This document shows, one piece after another, positions 48,622 to 57,767 of a DNA stretch of 64,000 bases (the stretch's first letter is position 1; every line of letters begins with the position of its first letter). The position numbers and the translations under genes were made by a program. The notes under the pieces are model-generated. The model did not search any database, was not told where the DNA came from, and saw only the letters and a program-made list of their open reading frames with translations. This DNA is from PoT sp049331405 (GTDB lineage: Bacteria > Planctomycetota > Planctomycetia > Isosphaerales > Isosphaeraceae). The stretch spans positions 8,680,001-8,744,000 of the forward strand of contig NZ_CP186274.1 of the NCBI RefSeq assembly GCF_049331405.1. The letters are read 5' to 3'.

Positions 48622-50070
48622 TCAGGGTTTGCGGCGTTCCTGGCTCCAGGAATAGAGGGCGATCGCGGTGGCCGTGGCGGCGTTGAGGGACTCGGTCCCG
48701 ATCTGGATCGGGATCCGACGTCGTTCCCCTTCGCGAAAGCGGGCGGGCAGGCCGGGGCCCTCGACGCCGGGGAGCAGGCCGAAGGTCTCGGGGAAGGGAG
48801 CCTCGCCGAGTTCGGGGCCTTCCATCGAGAGCGCGACGAGGGGAATCCGGCTCGTCGTCAGGTCCTGGATCGACGGACCCGTCAGCAGCGGGATCTGGAA
48901 GAGGGCTGGGCCGGCGGCGCGGGCGCTCTTGGGGTGGAACGGGTGGGCCGCCTCGCGGAGCAGGACGGCTCGCGTGGCCCCGAAGGCCGCCGCCGACCGC
49001 AAGACCGCCCCGACGTTCTCCGGGTCCTGGAAGGGGACGAAGAGCGTGCAGCCGGCCGGCCAGGGGAGGTCGTCCGACCACTCGGGCATCTCCGGGAGCT
49101 TCACGAGGAGCAGGGGGGTGTGCGTCCCCGCCATATCCAGCTCGCGGAAGAGGGGGTCGGCGAACCGGATCCAGGGGAGGTCCTGGCGAGGGGGCGGATT
49201 CCCCTTCGAGTCGGTGAGCCAACCCTCGGCCGAGCCGGGGGATTTCTCCAGGACCTCGGCGATCGGCCGGGCCCCGGCGATCAACGCCTGCCCGTTCTTG
49301 CGGATCCCGCGCCCGCCGAGGAGGTCCTTGCACAGCTTGAACGTCGGGTTCGAGGCGCTGGCGACCTCCCGGATCGTGCCGGTGTAGGCGGGGATCGGCA
49401 CCCCGGAGGCGTCGTACATGGTCTTCTGGCCTTCCAAACGCTCGTAGATCACGAGCCTGCGGTCGTGCGTGGTCCCGGGGATCTTGTAGGCGTGGTCGGC
49501 CTCGAGCTTGAAGGTCTCGGCCTGGTCGCGTGCGGCCTCCTTGATCTCGAGGTCGCAGTCGGGCCCCTTCATGAAGAGCATCCGCCCGCCGGGCCTGATG
49601 CAGTTCACGACGCGATCGAGGGTCTCGGGGATCGTCGCGACGGCCCGGGTGATGACCCCCGCGGCCGCGCGATGGACCTTGGGGCCGATCTTGCCGGCGT
49701 AGACCTCGACCCCGTCCAGGCCCAGGCGTCGGCAGGCCTCGGAGAGGAACTCCGCGCGGGCGCCTCGGGGCTCGGCCAGGATCATCTCCACGTCGGGGCG
49801 TGCGATCTTGAGCGGGATCCCGGGCAGGCCGGGGCCCGAGCCCATGTCGATCAAGGGGGAGGGGAGCTCGGTGAACCTGAGGACGAGCAGGCTGTCGACA
49901 TAGTGCTTCAGCACCATGTTCTCGAAGTTGTGGATCCGCGTGAGGTTCAGCTCGGCATTCGCGGCGCGGAGGAGTCGGTGGTATTCCCAGAGCTTGTCAT
50001 ACTGCCCCGGCTCGAGGCGAATCCCGCAGTCCTCGATCATGGCACGGAGGAGGTCTCGGCCCGGCTTCAT
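48622..50070 (-). CDS. Fused RsmG 16S methyltransferase and SpoU-type RNA methyltransferase
   Basis: 482 residues. Residues 1-~215 are an RsmG (16S rRNA G527 N7) methyltransferase: SAM loop LIDMGSGPGLPGIPLKIA (73-90), acidic AEPRGARAEFLSEA and ITRAVATIPETLDRVV. Residues ~232-482 are a SpoU/TrmH-like 2'-O methyltransferase with its own RNA-binding front (ASNPTFKLCKDLLGGRG) and motifs FQDPENVGAVLRSAAAFG (347-364) and TESLNAATATAIALYSW (459-475). Both parts keep their key motifs. The start at 50070 begins the RsmG part; no strong ribosome site. Each enzyme is normally a separate protein. Confidence 0.9.
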   Translation of the reverse strand: MKPGRDLLRAMIEDCGIRLEPGQYDKLWEYHRLLRAANAELNLTRIHNFENMVLKHYVDSLLVLRFTELPSPLIDMGSGPGLPGIPLKIARPDVEMILAEPRGARAEFLSEACRRLGLDGVEVYAGKIGPKVHRAAAGVITRAVATIPETLDRVVNCIRPGGRMLFMKGPDCDLEIKEAARDQAETFKLEADHAYKIPGTTHDRRLVIYERLEGQKTMYDASGVPIPAYTGTIREVASASNPTFKLCKDLLGGRGIRKNGQALIAGARPIAEVLEKSPGSAEGWLTDSKGNPPPRQDLPWIRFADPLFRELDMAGTHTPLLLVKLPEMPEWSDDLPWPAGCTLFVPFQDPENVGAVLRSAAAFGATRAVLLREAAHPFHPKSARAAGPALFQIPLLTGPSIQDLTTSRIPLVALSMEGPELGEAPFPETFGLLPGVEGPGLPARFREGERRRIPIQIGTESLNAATATAIALYSWSQERRKP

Positions 50071-50217
50071 TTGCGAGTCTTTCGATGCGTTGTGAGGGCC
50101 AGTCGATGAAAACACCGCCCCGTCCGCGCGCGGTGCTGATTCCGCTCGCGAACGGGACGTCTGATGAGGCCGGTGGGTCCTGGCCCCTCCGGCGATCGTT
50201 GTCGTCGGAGGGCCGCC

Positions 50218-51039
50218 TCAGCTACTCGCGCTGCGATAGGATCGGAGGGCGTAGTAGAAGAACCGCCGACTCAACCAGAATACCACGACCGTGGCGACCA
50301 CCGTGAAGAGGATCATCCCCGGATCCAGGACCCGCACGAGGGCGTTCGAGGGGACGTTGGCGACCAGCAGGATCGGCAGGATGAACGTGAAGAAGAACCC
50401 GATGGGCTCGGCCCAGGTCCCCGCGAAGATCTCCTTCGGGTAGCGGGCGAGGCTGGCGAAGAGCCACCACATCTCCATCAGGGTCTGGTTCCGCACCATC
50501 CAGACGGAGAGGGCGGTGAGCATGAGCATGAAGCAGTACGCGATCAGGACGCCGCAGAAGAACGTCACGAGGAAGGCGAGGACCCGGACGAGGTCGAACT
50601 GCCAGTTCATCTGGAAGAGCGAGATCCCCATCACGGCCATGCCCATGAGGACGTTGGGCGCGGTGCCCCAGTCGATCTTGCGGCAGGTGATCAGGAACTG
50701 CTCGTCGATCGGCCGGAGCAGGAGGAAGTCGAGGTCCCCCGTCCTGACGAGCTCGGCGAAGTCGTTGCAGTTCTCGAGGAAGAAGGTCTCGATGATCCCG
50801 TTGAGCGCGAAGAAGCAGCCGACGAAGAAGAGGTACTGCTCCTCCGGCCAGCCCGCGACCATCTTGGTCCGGGCGAAGACGGTCCTGTAGAAAGCGAGCA
50901 AGATCCCGAGCCAGATGACCTCGACCGAGACCTTGACCAGGAAGTTGCCGCGGAAGGCCAGCTCGCGACTGATCGTGTAGCGAGCGAGGTCCCCCATGAG
51001 ACGCGTGTATCTACCGATGGCCCCGATCACGTCGATCAA
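50218..51039 (-). CDS. ABC-2 exporter permease (DUF990-like)
   Basis: 273 residues with six hydrophobic segments. Sequences such as LARYTISRELAFRGNFLVKVS and LVRTGDLDFLLLRPIDEQFL are typical of the ABC-2 membrane_6/DUF990 family. Start TTG overlaps the stop of the preceding permease by four bases (TTGA). Third gene of the minus-strand ATPase-permease-permease operon. Transported substrate unknown. Confidence 0.88.
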   Translation of the reverse strand: MIDVIGAIGRYTRLMGDLARYTISRELAFRGNFLVKVSVEVIWLGILLAFYRTVFARTKMVAGWPEEQYLFFVGCFFALNGIIETFFLENCNDFAELVRTGDLDFLLLRPIDEQFLITCRKIDWGTAPNVLMGMAVMGISLFQMNWQFDLVRVLAFLVTFFCGVLIAYCFMLMLTALSVWMVRNQTLMEMWWLFASLARYPKEIFAGTWAEPIGFFFTFILPILLVANVPSNALVRVLDPGMILFTVVATVVVFWLSRRFFYYALRSYRSASS

Positions 51040-51941
51040 CCCCCGTAAGCGCTGTAACGTCGGAGCCCGTAACGGTAGAGCCCGCGAGCCAGGAGCATGA
51101 AAACGAGGGCCCAGGCGGCCTCGGCCAGCAAGTTATACACCAGGGCCATCCCCTTGACCTTGCCGAGGAAGACGACCGCCGGGAAATAGGCCATGTACTG
51201 GAATGGCAGGGCCTTCAACAGGCCCGCCCAGGGCTGCGGTAGCAGGTCGAGCGGGAACATGTGCCCGGAGATGAAGAAGTTCAAGGTCATGACGATATAG
51301 AGCAGCGACGTGACCTCGAGGAACCAGAACCCGACCATCCCCACCGCCGCCTCGAAGAAGAACCCGACGAGGAAGCTGAGCACCAGCGAGAGCAGGAACG
51401 CCGCCATCGTCGTCGCGTCGGGCAAGCCGTCGAAGTAGTTGCGGCAGACGAAGAAGAGCAGGGCGTACGGGAAGGCCGACGTGATGATATACGCCACCTT
51501 GTGGGCGATCCGGTACGAGAGCAGGTACCCGATCATGTCGAGCGGCTGCACGAGGTAGCGCTTCAAGGTCCCCTCGCGGATGTCCTTGGCGATGCCGCCC
51601 GCAAGGCCCGGCATGCTCGAGAACATACGGCTGATGTTGGTCATCAGCAAGTAAGCGATCATCTCGCGGTAGTTGAACCCGGCGAGATCCTTCTGCCCCG
51701 ACCCCTCGTAGATGGCCCGCCACAGCAGGATCGTGGTAACCATCGGCAGGAATCGGAGGAACGTGATCAGCAGGAAATCGCTCCGATAGGCCATGCGCTC
51801 GACGAGCGAGGCCCGGACGATCTTCGAGTATTTGCGGATCGTCCCCGCGAACCCTTTGGACGCGCGGGGCGGGCTCCACTCGGGTGAGTTCGACGCCGCG
51901 AGCGCGGGCGTGGTCGTCTCGAGGGTTTCAGGCAGCGTCAT
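51036..51941 (-). CDS. ABC-2 exporter permease (second subunit)
   Basis: 301 residues with about six membrane helices after a soluble N-terminus. SLVERMAYRSDFLLITFLRF and DIREGTLKRYLVQPLDMIGY mirror the conserved cytoplasmic segments of the partner permease, consistent with a heterodimeric channel. The ATG has GAGGAGGGG ten bases upstream and lies inside the end of the ATPase gene (14-base overlap). Confidence 0.9.
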   Translation of the reverse strand: MTLPETLETTTPALAASNSPEWSPPRASKGFAGTIRKYSKIVRASLVERMAYRSDFLLITFLRFLPMVTTILLWRAIYEGSGQKDLAGFNYREMIAYLLMTNISRMFSSMPGLAGGIAKDIREGTLKRYLVQPLDMIGYLLSYRIAHKVAYIITSAFPYALLFFVCRNYFDGLPDATTMAAFLLSLVLSFLVGFFFEAAVGMVGFWFLEVTSLLYIVMTLNFFISGHMFPLDLLPQPWAGLLKALPFQYMAYFPAVVFLGKVKGMALVYNLLAEAAWALVFMLLARGLYRYGLRRYSAYGG

Positions 51942-52923
51942 GGTTCTTTCGCCCCTCCTCGAAGACCCGGGCGATGACCTGCTCGAGCGGCGGGTCGGTC
52001 ACGCTGACGTCGGCGACCGCGTGGCGGTCGAGGATCGCCCCCAGGGCTTCCGCCACGCGAGAGCGGTCGACCTTGAGGTCGGCCGAGGTCCCTTCCTTGC
52101 GGACGACCTCGCCGAAGCGCTCCAGGTCCTCGGGGATGACGCCGTCCTCGAACTCGAGGCGGATCAGCTTGGAACGTCCGAACCGCTCGGAGAGCCGGGA
52201 GAGCGGGCCGTCGTAGACGAGCGTGCCGTGCGTGATGACGAGCACCCTGGAGCAGAGGGCCTCGACGTCGCGCATGTAGTGGCTGGTCAGGAGCATGGTC
52301 ACGCCGCGCTGGGCGTGATAGTCGCGGAGGCACTTCTGGATCGCCACCTGCGCCACGACGTCGAGCCCGATGGTCGGCTCGTCGAGGAGCAGGAGCTTTG
52401 GCTGATGCAGGAGCGCGGCGATCAGCTCCATCTTCATGCGTTCGCCCAGCGAGAGCTCGCGGACGGCCTGGCGGGTGAGCTTCGTCACGCCGAGCAGCTC
52501 GGTCAGCTCGTCGAGGTTCTTCTTGAACTCGGCGGCGGGGAGCGAATAGATCTCGCGGTGGAGCTGGAAGCTGTCGGCGGCGGGGAGATCCCACCAGAGC
52601 TGATTCTTCTGCCCCATCACGAGGGCGAACTGGCGGCGAAACGCGTCATGCCGTTCCCAGGGGGTATATCCCAGGACGCTCGCCGTCCCGCTCGTCGGGT
52701 TGATGAGCCCCGAGAGCATCTTCAGGGTCGTCGTCTTCCCCGCGCCGTTGGGCCCGAGGAAGGCGACCATCTCGCCGGGCTCGATGGAGAAGCTGACATT
52801 CTCGACCGCCTTGACTTCTTTGTACTCGCGGTGATAGAGGCCTCGAAAGGCACCTAGAAGGCCTTCCTTCTTCTGGAAGACGCGGTAGGTCTTGGTCAGG
52901 CCTATCGCCTCAATCATGGGCAT
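51928..52923 (-). CDS. ABC-2 exporter ATP-binding protein
   Basis: 331 residues. Walker A FLGPNGAGKTTTLKML, Q-loop region FALVMGQKNQLWW, the signature LSLGERMKMELIAALL, Walker B LLLLDEPTIGLDVVAQ and the switch His in LLTSHYMRD. A C-terminal ~90-residue extension (IRLEFEDGVIPEDLERFGEV onwards) is the normal additional domain. First gene of the exporter operon. Similar three-gene systems export polyketides, lantibiotics or lipid-linked products; here the cargo is unknown. Confidence 0.95.
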   Translation of the reverse strand: MPMIEAIGLTKTYRVFQKKEGLLGAFRGLYHREYKEVKAVENVSFSIEPGEMVAFLGPNGAGKTTTLKMLSGLINPTSGTASVLGYTPWERHDAFRRQFALVMGQKNQLWWDLPAADSFQLHREIYSLPAAEFKKNLDELTELLGVTKLTRQAVRELSLGERMKMELIAALLHQPKLLLLDEPTIGLDVVAQVAIQKCLRDYHAQRGVTMLLTSHYMRDVEALCSRVLVITHGTLVYDGPLSRLSERFGRSKLIRLEFEDGVIPEDLERFGEVVRKEGTSADLKVDRSRVAEALGAILDRHAVADVSVTDPPLEQVIARVFEEGRKNHDAA

Positions 52924-53023
52924 AGGTATCGCTCACACGAACACAAAGGAGAAATCCGAGACTCCCCATTGTAGGAGGAGAGCCTCGGAAGCAAAGGGCG
53001 CCTGGATTTCCTGCCTTCGAGAA

Positions 53024-54190
53024 TCAGACGCGGCCGTTCCGCCGCCGCGCCCATCGCAGGCCGGCGGCCGACGCCACGATGCCGAAGAAGGCGAGCGTGC
53101 TCGGTTCGGGCACTTGCTGCGGGCTGCCCAGGGTCGGGATCAAATCCTTGGGCGTGAGCAGGAAGGCATGACGATTCCCGTTCTCGTCGATCGCCGTCCC
53201 CACGATCTGGCCGACGTCGTTGATCCCGGCGGCCCCGGTGAGGGTCAGGCCCGTCTGCGACGAGATCACCGAGTTCAGGTCGAGCATCGTCCCGTTCTCG
53301 TAGAGGAAGGCATGCTGGACGCCCGGCTGACCCGTCTGCGAGTTGCCGACGATCGCCCCGGAGGCGTTGATGGCCGTCGCCGAGCTGCTCGTGCCGCCGA
53401 GCGTTCCGAGGTCCTGCATCGCGCCGTTGCGGTAGACGAAGGCGTGGAAGGCGTTGTTGGCCAGGACCGACGCCTGCCCGACCACGTCGCCCGCGTCGTT
53501 GATGCCGAGCGCCTTGCTGTACATCCCGCCGAGCGTGCCGAGGTCCTTGAACGTCCCGTTCGTCTGGACGTAGGCGTGCCCGAGGCCGAAGTCGTATCCC
53601 TGCGTGTTCATCATGCCGGCGACCTGGCCCGAGTTGTTGATCGCCGTGGCCGTCGTGCCGATGCTCCCCGGGGGCTGGATCGTCTGGACCTGGCCGCCGC
53701 TCATCGAGAAGGCCTGCGACTGGCCGACGGGGGAGATCCCAGCGTCGAGATTCCCGACGACCTGCCCGGCGTTATTGATCGCCTGCGCGTTGCCGACCTG
53801 CGGGTTCGAGGTCTCGAACCGGGTGATGTTGCCGTTGTCGGCGACGAACCCGTGGTTCCCCGAGGCCGAGGTCTCGGTGCCGACGACCTGCCCGCTGTCG
53901 TTGATCCCCTTGGCGCTGCCGGAGAGGTCGCCGATCGTGCTGAGCTGGCCGTTGCTGTAGAGGAAGGGGCGGGAGCTGAAGCCGCCATCCGCCGTGTTGG
54001 CGGTCGCGCCGACGACCTGGCCGCTGTTATTGATCCCGGTGGCCCAGCTCTCGTTGTCGCCCGAGGCCGTGCCGAGGTCGCTGACGTAGTAGAGGGGGCC
54101 CGCGTTGGCCAGGGCCGGGGTGAACCCGAGGAGCACGATCGCGGCGAGGTGTCGAGACGCGAGAACGAACCGTGGGCGTCGTACGGCCAT
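53024..54190 (-). CDS. Secreted HAF-repeat protein with PEP-CTERM anchor
   Basis: 388 residues. Signal peptide (LAAIVLLGFTPALANAG), then about eight HAF-type repeats with the motif GINNSGQVVG, as in AINNAGQVVGN, AINNSGQVAGM and GINDAGDVVGQ, each with HAF or YVQ-like strands (HAFVYRNGAMQDLGTLGG). The end is a PEP-CTERM sorting signal (VPEPSTLAFFGIVASAAGL followed by RWARRR), so an exosortase should process it. Extracellular, function unknown. ATG with GGGAGGG eight bases ahead. Confidence 0.93.
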   Translation of the reverse strand: MAVRRPRFVLASRHLAAIVLLGFTPALANAGPLYYVSDLGTASGDNESWATGINNSGQVVGATANTADGGFSSRPFLYSNGQLSTIGDLSGSAKGINDSGQVVGTETSASGNHGFVADNGNITRFETSNPQVGNAQAINNAGQVVGNLDAGISPVGQSQAFSMSGGQVQTIQPPGSIGTTATAINNSGQVAGMMNTQGYDFGLGHAYVQTNGTFKDLGTLGGMYSKALGINDAGDVVGQASVLANNAFHAFVYRNGAMQDLGTLGGTSSSATAINASGAIVGNSQTGQPGVQHAFLYENGTMLDLNSVISSQTGLTLTGAAGINDVGQIVGTAIDENGNRHAFLLTPKDLIPTLGSPQQVPEPSTLAFFGIVASAAGLRWARRRNGRV

Positions 54191-54463
54191 GTGAGCTACC
54201 CTCCCTGGAGCGGCTGCGAGTGTCAGGGGGCGATCCCGGCCCCCTGGAGAGCTGGGCGCATCATGGGCTATTCTCCGCCGATCGTCAAGGTCGTTGGCCT
54301 AATAAAAAAGCAACACTTGCTGCGAGATTCGTCGCCCGAACCCGCTGGCCCGGCTTGACCTGAGGACGCCCGAAGGTACCATGACCCGCGCCCGTGCCGG
54401 ACCCCCGCGCCGGCCCGGGCCTATTGAGGATCTCCGCTCGAATGCTTGAGGGAGTGGCAGGCG

Positions 54464-55657
54464 ATGGAACACGCCCCATCCCGGCCCCGGCAAGAGCCGT
54501 CGGCCGCGGTCGACCCGGCCGTCGAGGCCCGTACGCGGAAGAAAGCCCGGGCCTTCCCGGCGGGCTTCCTGGGGATGCTCGCGCTCGTCCTCCTGGTCGA
54601 GTCCGGCATCTCGCGCCATGGCCTCGACATCTCCCGCCCCGAGGCCTGGGAGTGGTGGCTGAGCGGCAAGGCCGCGCGCAAGCAGGTGGTCGGCCGGCCG
54701 ATCCTCTGCTTCGGCTCGAGCATGGTGAAGCAGGCGGTGATCCCCCGCATCATCGGCCAGAAGCTCGGTTGCCCCGTCTACAACCTCTCCCTCTGCGCGG
54801 GGCCTGCACCTTCCAGCTACCACCTCCTGCGGCGGGCGCTCGACTCCGGCAGCCAACCCCGGGCGATCCTCGTCGAGTTCCACCCGGCGGGCCTGACGGA
54901 TCCGCCCTCGCTCTACGTCGATTACTGGCCCCACCTGCTCGAATTCCGAGAGCTGGCCGACCTCGCGCTGACGGCCAAGGATCCCGGCTTCTTCGCGACC
55001 GCCGCCGTCGCGAGGCTCCTCCCCTCGTTCCGCGACCGCAAGCCGATCCGCACGAACCTCGCCGCGGCCTTCCGGGGCGAGAGCGAGTCGAACCGACGCT
55101 ACAACGCCCCGATGCGCCGGAACATCCTCGCCAACCGCGGGGCGAAGGTCATCCCGCGGAACCCCGAGTACCGCGGAGAGATCGCCGAGCACCTCAGCCG
55201 CACGCTCCTCAGCGACACCTGGGATTGCAACCCGGTGAACGTCGCCTACGTCGAGCGGTTCCTCTCCCTGGCCCAGGCCCACGACATCCCCGTCTTCTGG
55301 CTCATGCCCCCGTTCATCCCCGCCCTCCAGGCCGGTCGCGAGGCGAAGGGGCTCGACGCCCGCTACCGCGAGTTCGCCCGCCACCTCCAGGCTCGATACC
55401 CGAACCTGACGGTCCTCGACGGCCTCAAATCGAACTATGTCGATCCCGCCTTCAACGACGGCATGCACTTCAACGCCCAGGGTGCCTACGCCTTCAGCCA
55501 CGATCTGGCCGACGCCCTCGGCGCCCGCCTCGGCTCCCCTTCGGATGGCCGCTGGGTCGCGATGCCCGACTATCGCGAGCACAACCCCGAGGTTCAGATT
55601 GAAGACTTCGCCCGCTCTGTCGCCGTCACAAACGATGCCGACAGCCGCCGCCGCTGA
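54464..55657 (+). CDS. SGNH-hydrolase-like membrane-anchored protein
   Basis: 397 residues. A single N-terminal helix (FPAGFLGMLALVLLVESGIS) is followed by ILCFGSSMVKQAVIP (block I GSS with Ser) and, near the C-terminus, NDGMHFNAQGAYAFSHDLAD (block V Asp/His). Between them lie FHPAGLTDPPSLY and PVFWLMPPFIPAL strands. This is the order of SGNH/GDSL-type hydrolases or O-acetyl transferases, although the block II and III residues are weak. Start chosen at the ATG at 54464; a TTG six codons upstream is also in frame. Function remains open. Confidence 0.65.
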   Translation: MEHAPSRPRQEPSAAVDPAVEARTRKKARAFPAGFLGMLALVLLVESGISRHGLDISRPEAWEWWLSGKAARKQVVGRPILCFGSSMVKQAVIPRIIGQKLGCPVYNLSLCAGPAPSSYHLLRRALDSGSQPRAILVEFHPAGLTDPPSLYVDYWPHLLEFRELADLALTAKDPGFFATAAVARLLPSFRDRKPIRTNLAAAFRGESESNRRYNAPMRRNILANRGAKVIPRNPEYRGEIAEHLSRTLLSDTWDCNPVNVAYVERFLSLAQAHDIPVFWLMPPFIPALQAGREAKGLDARYREFARHLQARYPNLTVLDGLKSNYVDPAFNDGMHFNAQGAYAFSHDLADALGARLGSPSDGRWVAMPDYREHNPEVQIEDFARSVAVTNDADSRRR

Positions 55658-55714
55658 GCCGCCCAGTGCCACCGACCTCAATCGAACCCGCCGATAAAGA
55701 AGTCTCCCGGGCCC

Positions 55715-56683
55715 TCAATCCTTGCGGTCGCGATGCCGGGCGTGGCAGGCGGTGCAGCTCTTGCCCACGGCGTCGAAGGCCCGATCCACATTCTCTTTGA
55801 CCGCGGGGGAGGGGCTCGCGGCGAAGGCTCGCAGCGACGCCTCGAGATCCTTCGCCAGCCTCGCCGACGTCTCGGAGCGAGCCATCAACTCGGGCGAGTC
55901 CGCGCAGGCCACCGCGCCCCTCGCCACTTCCTGGAAGGACTCGGCCAGTTGCAGGGCCTCATGAGGAGGATCGAGGTCGTGCTGCTTGGCGTTCGGTTTG
56001 TATCCCGCCTCGCGGATCGCTTTCAACGAATCCCAGCGGCCGTCGATGGACACCATCAACTCGACCAGGGCCGGGGGCTGGCAACGCTCCGGGAACTCGT
56101 GGACGAGCCGTTCCAGTTCCTTCGGCGTGGGGACGGCAAAGTTCGCCACCGTCGCATAGAGCCCCGCATAGTCGGGCGAGGCTCCCGCACGCTTGAGCCA
56201 GGAGGTCGCCTCGGCCTTGCTCCAGCCCTCGGTCGACATCCCGCAAAGGGCGACGGCGGTCGGGCCGCGATGCTTGCCGTGATGGCAGTGAATGAAGATC
56301 GGCCCCGGCAATGTCTCGAAGGCCTTGATGATCCGCAGGCCTTGCTCGCGAGGGATGCCGTCATATCCGACCGGTAGGTGGACGTATCTTAGCCCCTGCT
56401 TGCGAGCCGCCTCGACGTCCGGCATCGAGCCGTCGACGCTGATGACCGTGCGGATCCCCATGGCCCGTAAGGCCGAGAATCCCGCGTCCCCGCGAGGCTC
56501 CCCGCCGCTGAAGAGTGTCGGCCCGACCTGATACAGGTTCTCGATCGCGGATGCCTCGATCCGCCTCGGCAGGGGCCTCGATGGCTCGCCCTGGCCATTC
56601 GCCCCCGACGATAAGATGAAGCCCCCGAACATGATTATCGCGAGGACGAACGCCCGAACCACCCGACGCCCCTGGATACGCAT
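55715..56683 (-). CDS. Secreted phosphatase (DSP/PTP-like) with C-terminal CxxCH
   Basis: 322 residues. Signal/anchor helix VVRAFVLAIIMFGGFIL, then a dual-specificity/tyrosine-phosphatase fold: FSGGEPRGDAGFSALRAMGI, TVISVDGSMPD and the P-loop IHCHHGKHRGPTAVA with Cys133 and Arg139 (CX5R). A helical C-terminal part ends with GKSCTACHARHRDRKD, a CxxCH (Cys310-His314) resembling the heme site of cytochrome c'. A Cys and Asp in the phosphatase part fit catalysis. Heme attachment would need export; the two domains together in one protein are unusual. The frame is open far upstream only because of the antisense gene. Confidence 0.8.
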   Translation of the reverse strand: MRIQGRRVVRAFVLAIIMFGGFILSSGANGQGEPSRPLPRRIEASAIENLYQVGPTLFSGGEPRGDAGFSALRAMGIRTVISVDGSMPDVEAARKQGLRYVHLPVGYDGIPREQGLRIIKAFETLPGPIFIHCHHGKHRGPTAVALCGMSTEGWSKAEATSWLKRAGASPDYAGLYATVANFAVPTPKELERLVHEFPERCQPPALVELMVSIDGRWDSLKAIREAGYKPNAKQHDLDPPHEALQLAESFQEVARGAVACADSPELMARSETSARLAKDLEASLRAFAASPSPAVKENVDRAFDAVGKSCTACHARHRDRKD

Positions 56684-56923
56684 GGATTCGCCCCGCACTG
56701 CTATTTCGACGTCTCCGAACGGAATCGGAGCCCGATACTGCAACGATAGTCCGGGACCGAATCGCGCTCCAGTCGTGACAGGACGGGAGCCCCGAAAAAG
56801 AATCCCAAAAAAAACCTTCGGCCGTTTGTCCGGTCGATCCCGGGTTCCTGATAACCCTGTCGAGAGGACGTGAAACGGCCTCATAACGAGACACGAACGA
56901 CACGGGAAACGGGACACACGACA

Positions 56924-57727
56924 ATGAAAACGGTCATGGTGAAGCTGGCGGTTGCGGGCCTGGCGGCGTTGACGATGACCTCCGCGGCGAAGGCGGACCC
57001 GGGTTACGGCGGCCAGACGCCGAACACGCAGTCTTGGGGCTACCCGCAGTGCCAGCCGCAGACGCCCCCGTACAACCCCGGCACCTGCAACACGAATCCG
57101 AACCCGTATCCGTACCCCGCCCCGCTGCCGACGTCGTGCCCGACCTACCCGACGCCCCCCTGGAACGGCGGGAACTGCACCCCGAACATCCCCCCGATCT
57201 GGGGCCAGAACGGTGGTTGCACCCCCAGGCCGACCGGAGGTTGCTACCCCCCTCCCAGCGGCGGTTGCTACCCGACCCCGAACAACGGCCCGGTCTGCAA
57301 TCAGCCCAATACGTACCCCGGCCCGAGCGGCGGCTACCCCTCGCAGAATAACGGCCCGGTCTGGGGCCAGACGGGCGGCTACGGCGGCAACAACAACGGC
57401 CCGGTCTGGGGTCAGAACGGCAATAGTGGCTACGGTGGCAGCAACAACGGCCCGGTCTGGGGACGCCCCGGCAGCGGCCGGCCCAACACAGGCAACTACC
57501 CGACGACGACCACCAACTACCCCTCGCACAACACCGGCCCGGTTTGGGGCCACAACAATAGCACCGGCGGCGGCTACGGTGGCAGCAACACCAACAACGG
57601 CAGCAACTGGGGCGGTTACGGTGGCAAGCCCTCCAGCAACGGCGGCAACAGCAACTGGGGCGGCTACGGCGGGAACGGCTCGAGCTTCCGGGTTCAGCAG
57701 GCCTCGCACCGCGGCACCCACCGATGA
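56924..57727 (+). CDS. Secreted Asn/Gly/Pro-rich repeat protein with NGPVWG repeats
   Basis: 267 residues. Signal peptide MKTVMVKLAVAGLAALTMTS (then AAKA) is followed by a Pro-rich half with eight cysteines (Cys43, 55, 72, 85, 99, 107, 115, 125). The Gly/Asn-rich half contains the repeat NGPVWG at about 144-149, 158-163, 175-180 and 204-209 and later GGYGG units. Likely an exported surface or matrix protein with disulfides; no family recognised. ATG at 56924; no strong ribosome site was seen. A perfect terminator follows. Confidence 0.8.
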   Translation: MKTVMVKLAVAGLAALTMTSAAKADPGYGGQTPNTQSWGYPQCQPQTPPYNPGTCNTNPNPYPYPAPLPTSCPTYPTPPWNGGNCTPNIPPIWGQNGGCTPRPTGGCYPPPSGGCYPTPNNGPVCNQPNTYPGPSGGYPSQNNGPVWGQTGGYGGNNNGPVWGQNGNSGYGGSNNGPVWGRPGSGRPNTGNYPTTTTNYPSHNTGPVWGHNNSTGGGYGGSNTNNGSNWGGYGGKPSSNGGNSNWGGYGGNGSSFRVQQASHRGTHR

Positions 57728-57767
57728 TCGGGGCCACTGACCTCGACCACGAACTCTTGAAACCACC

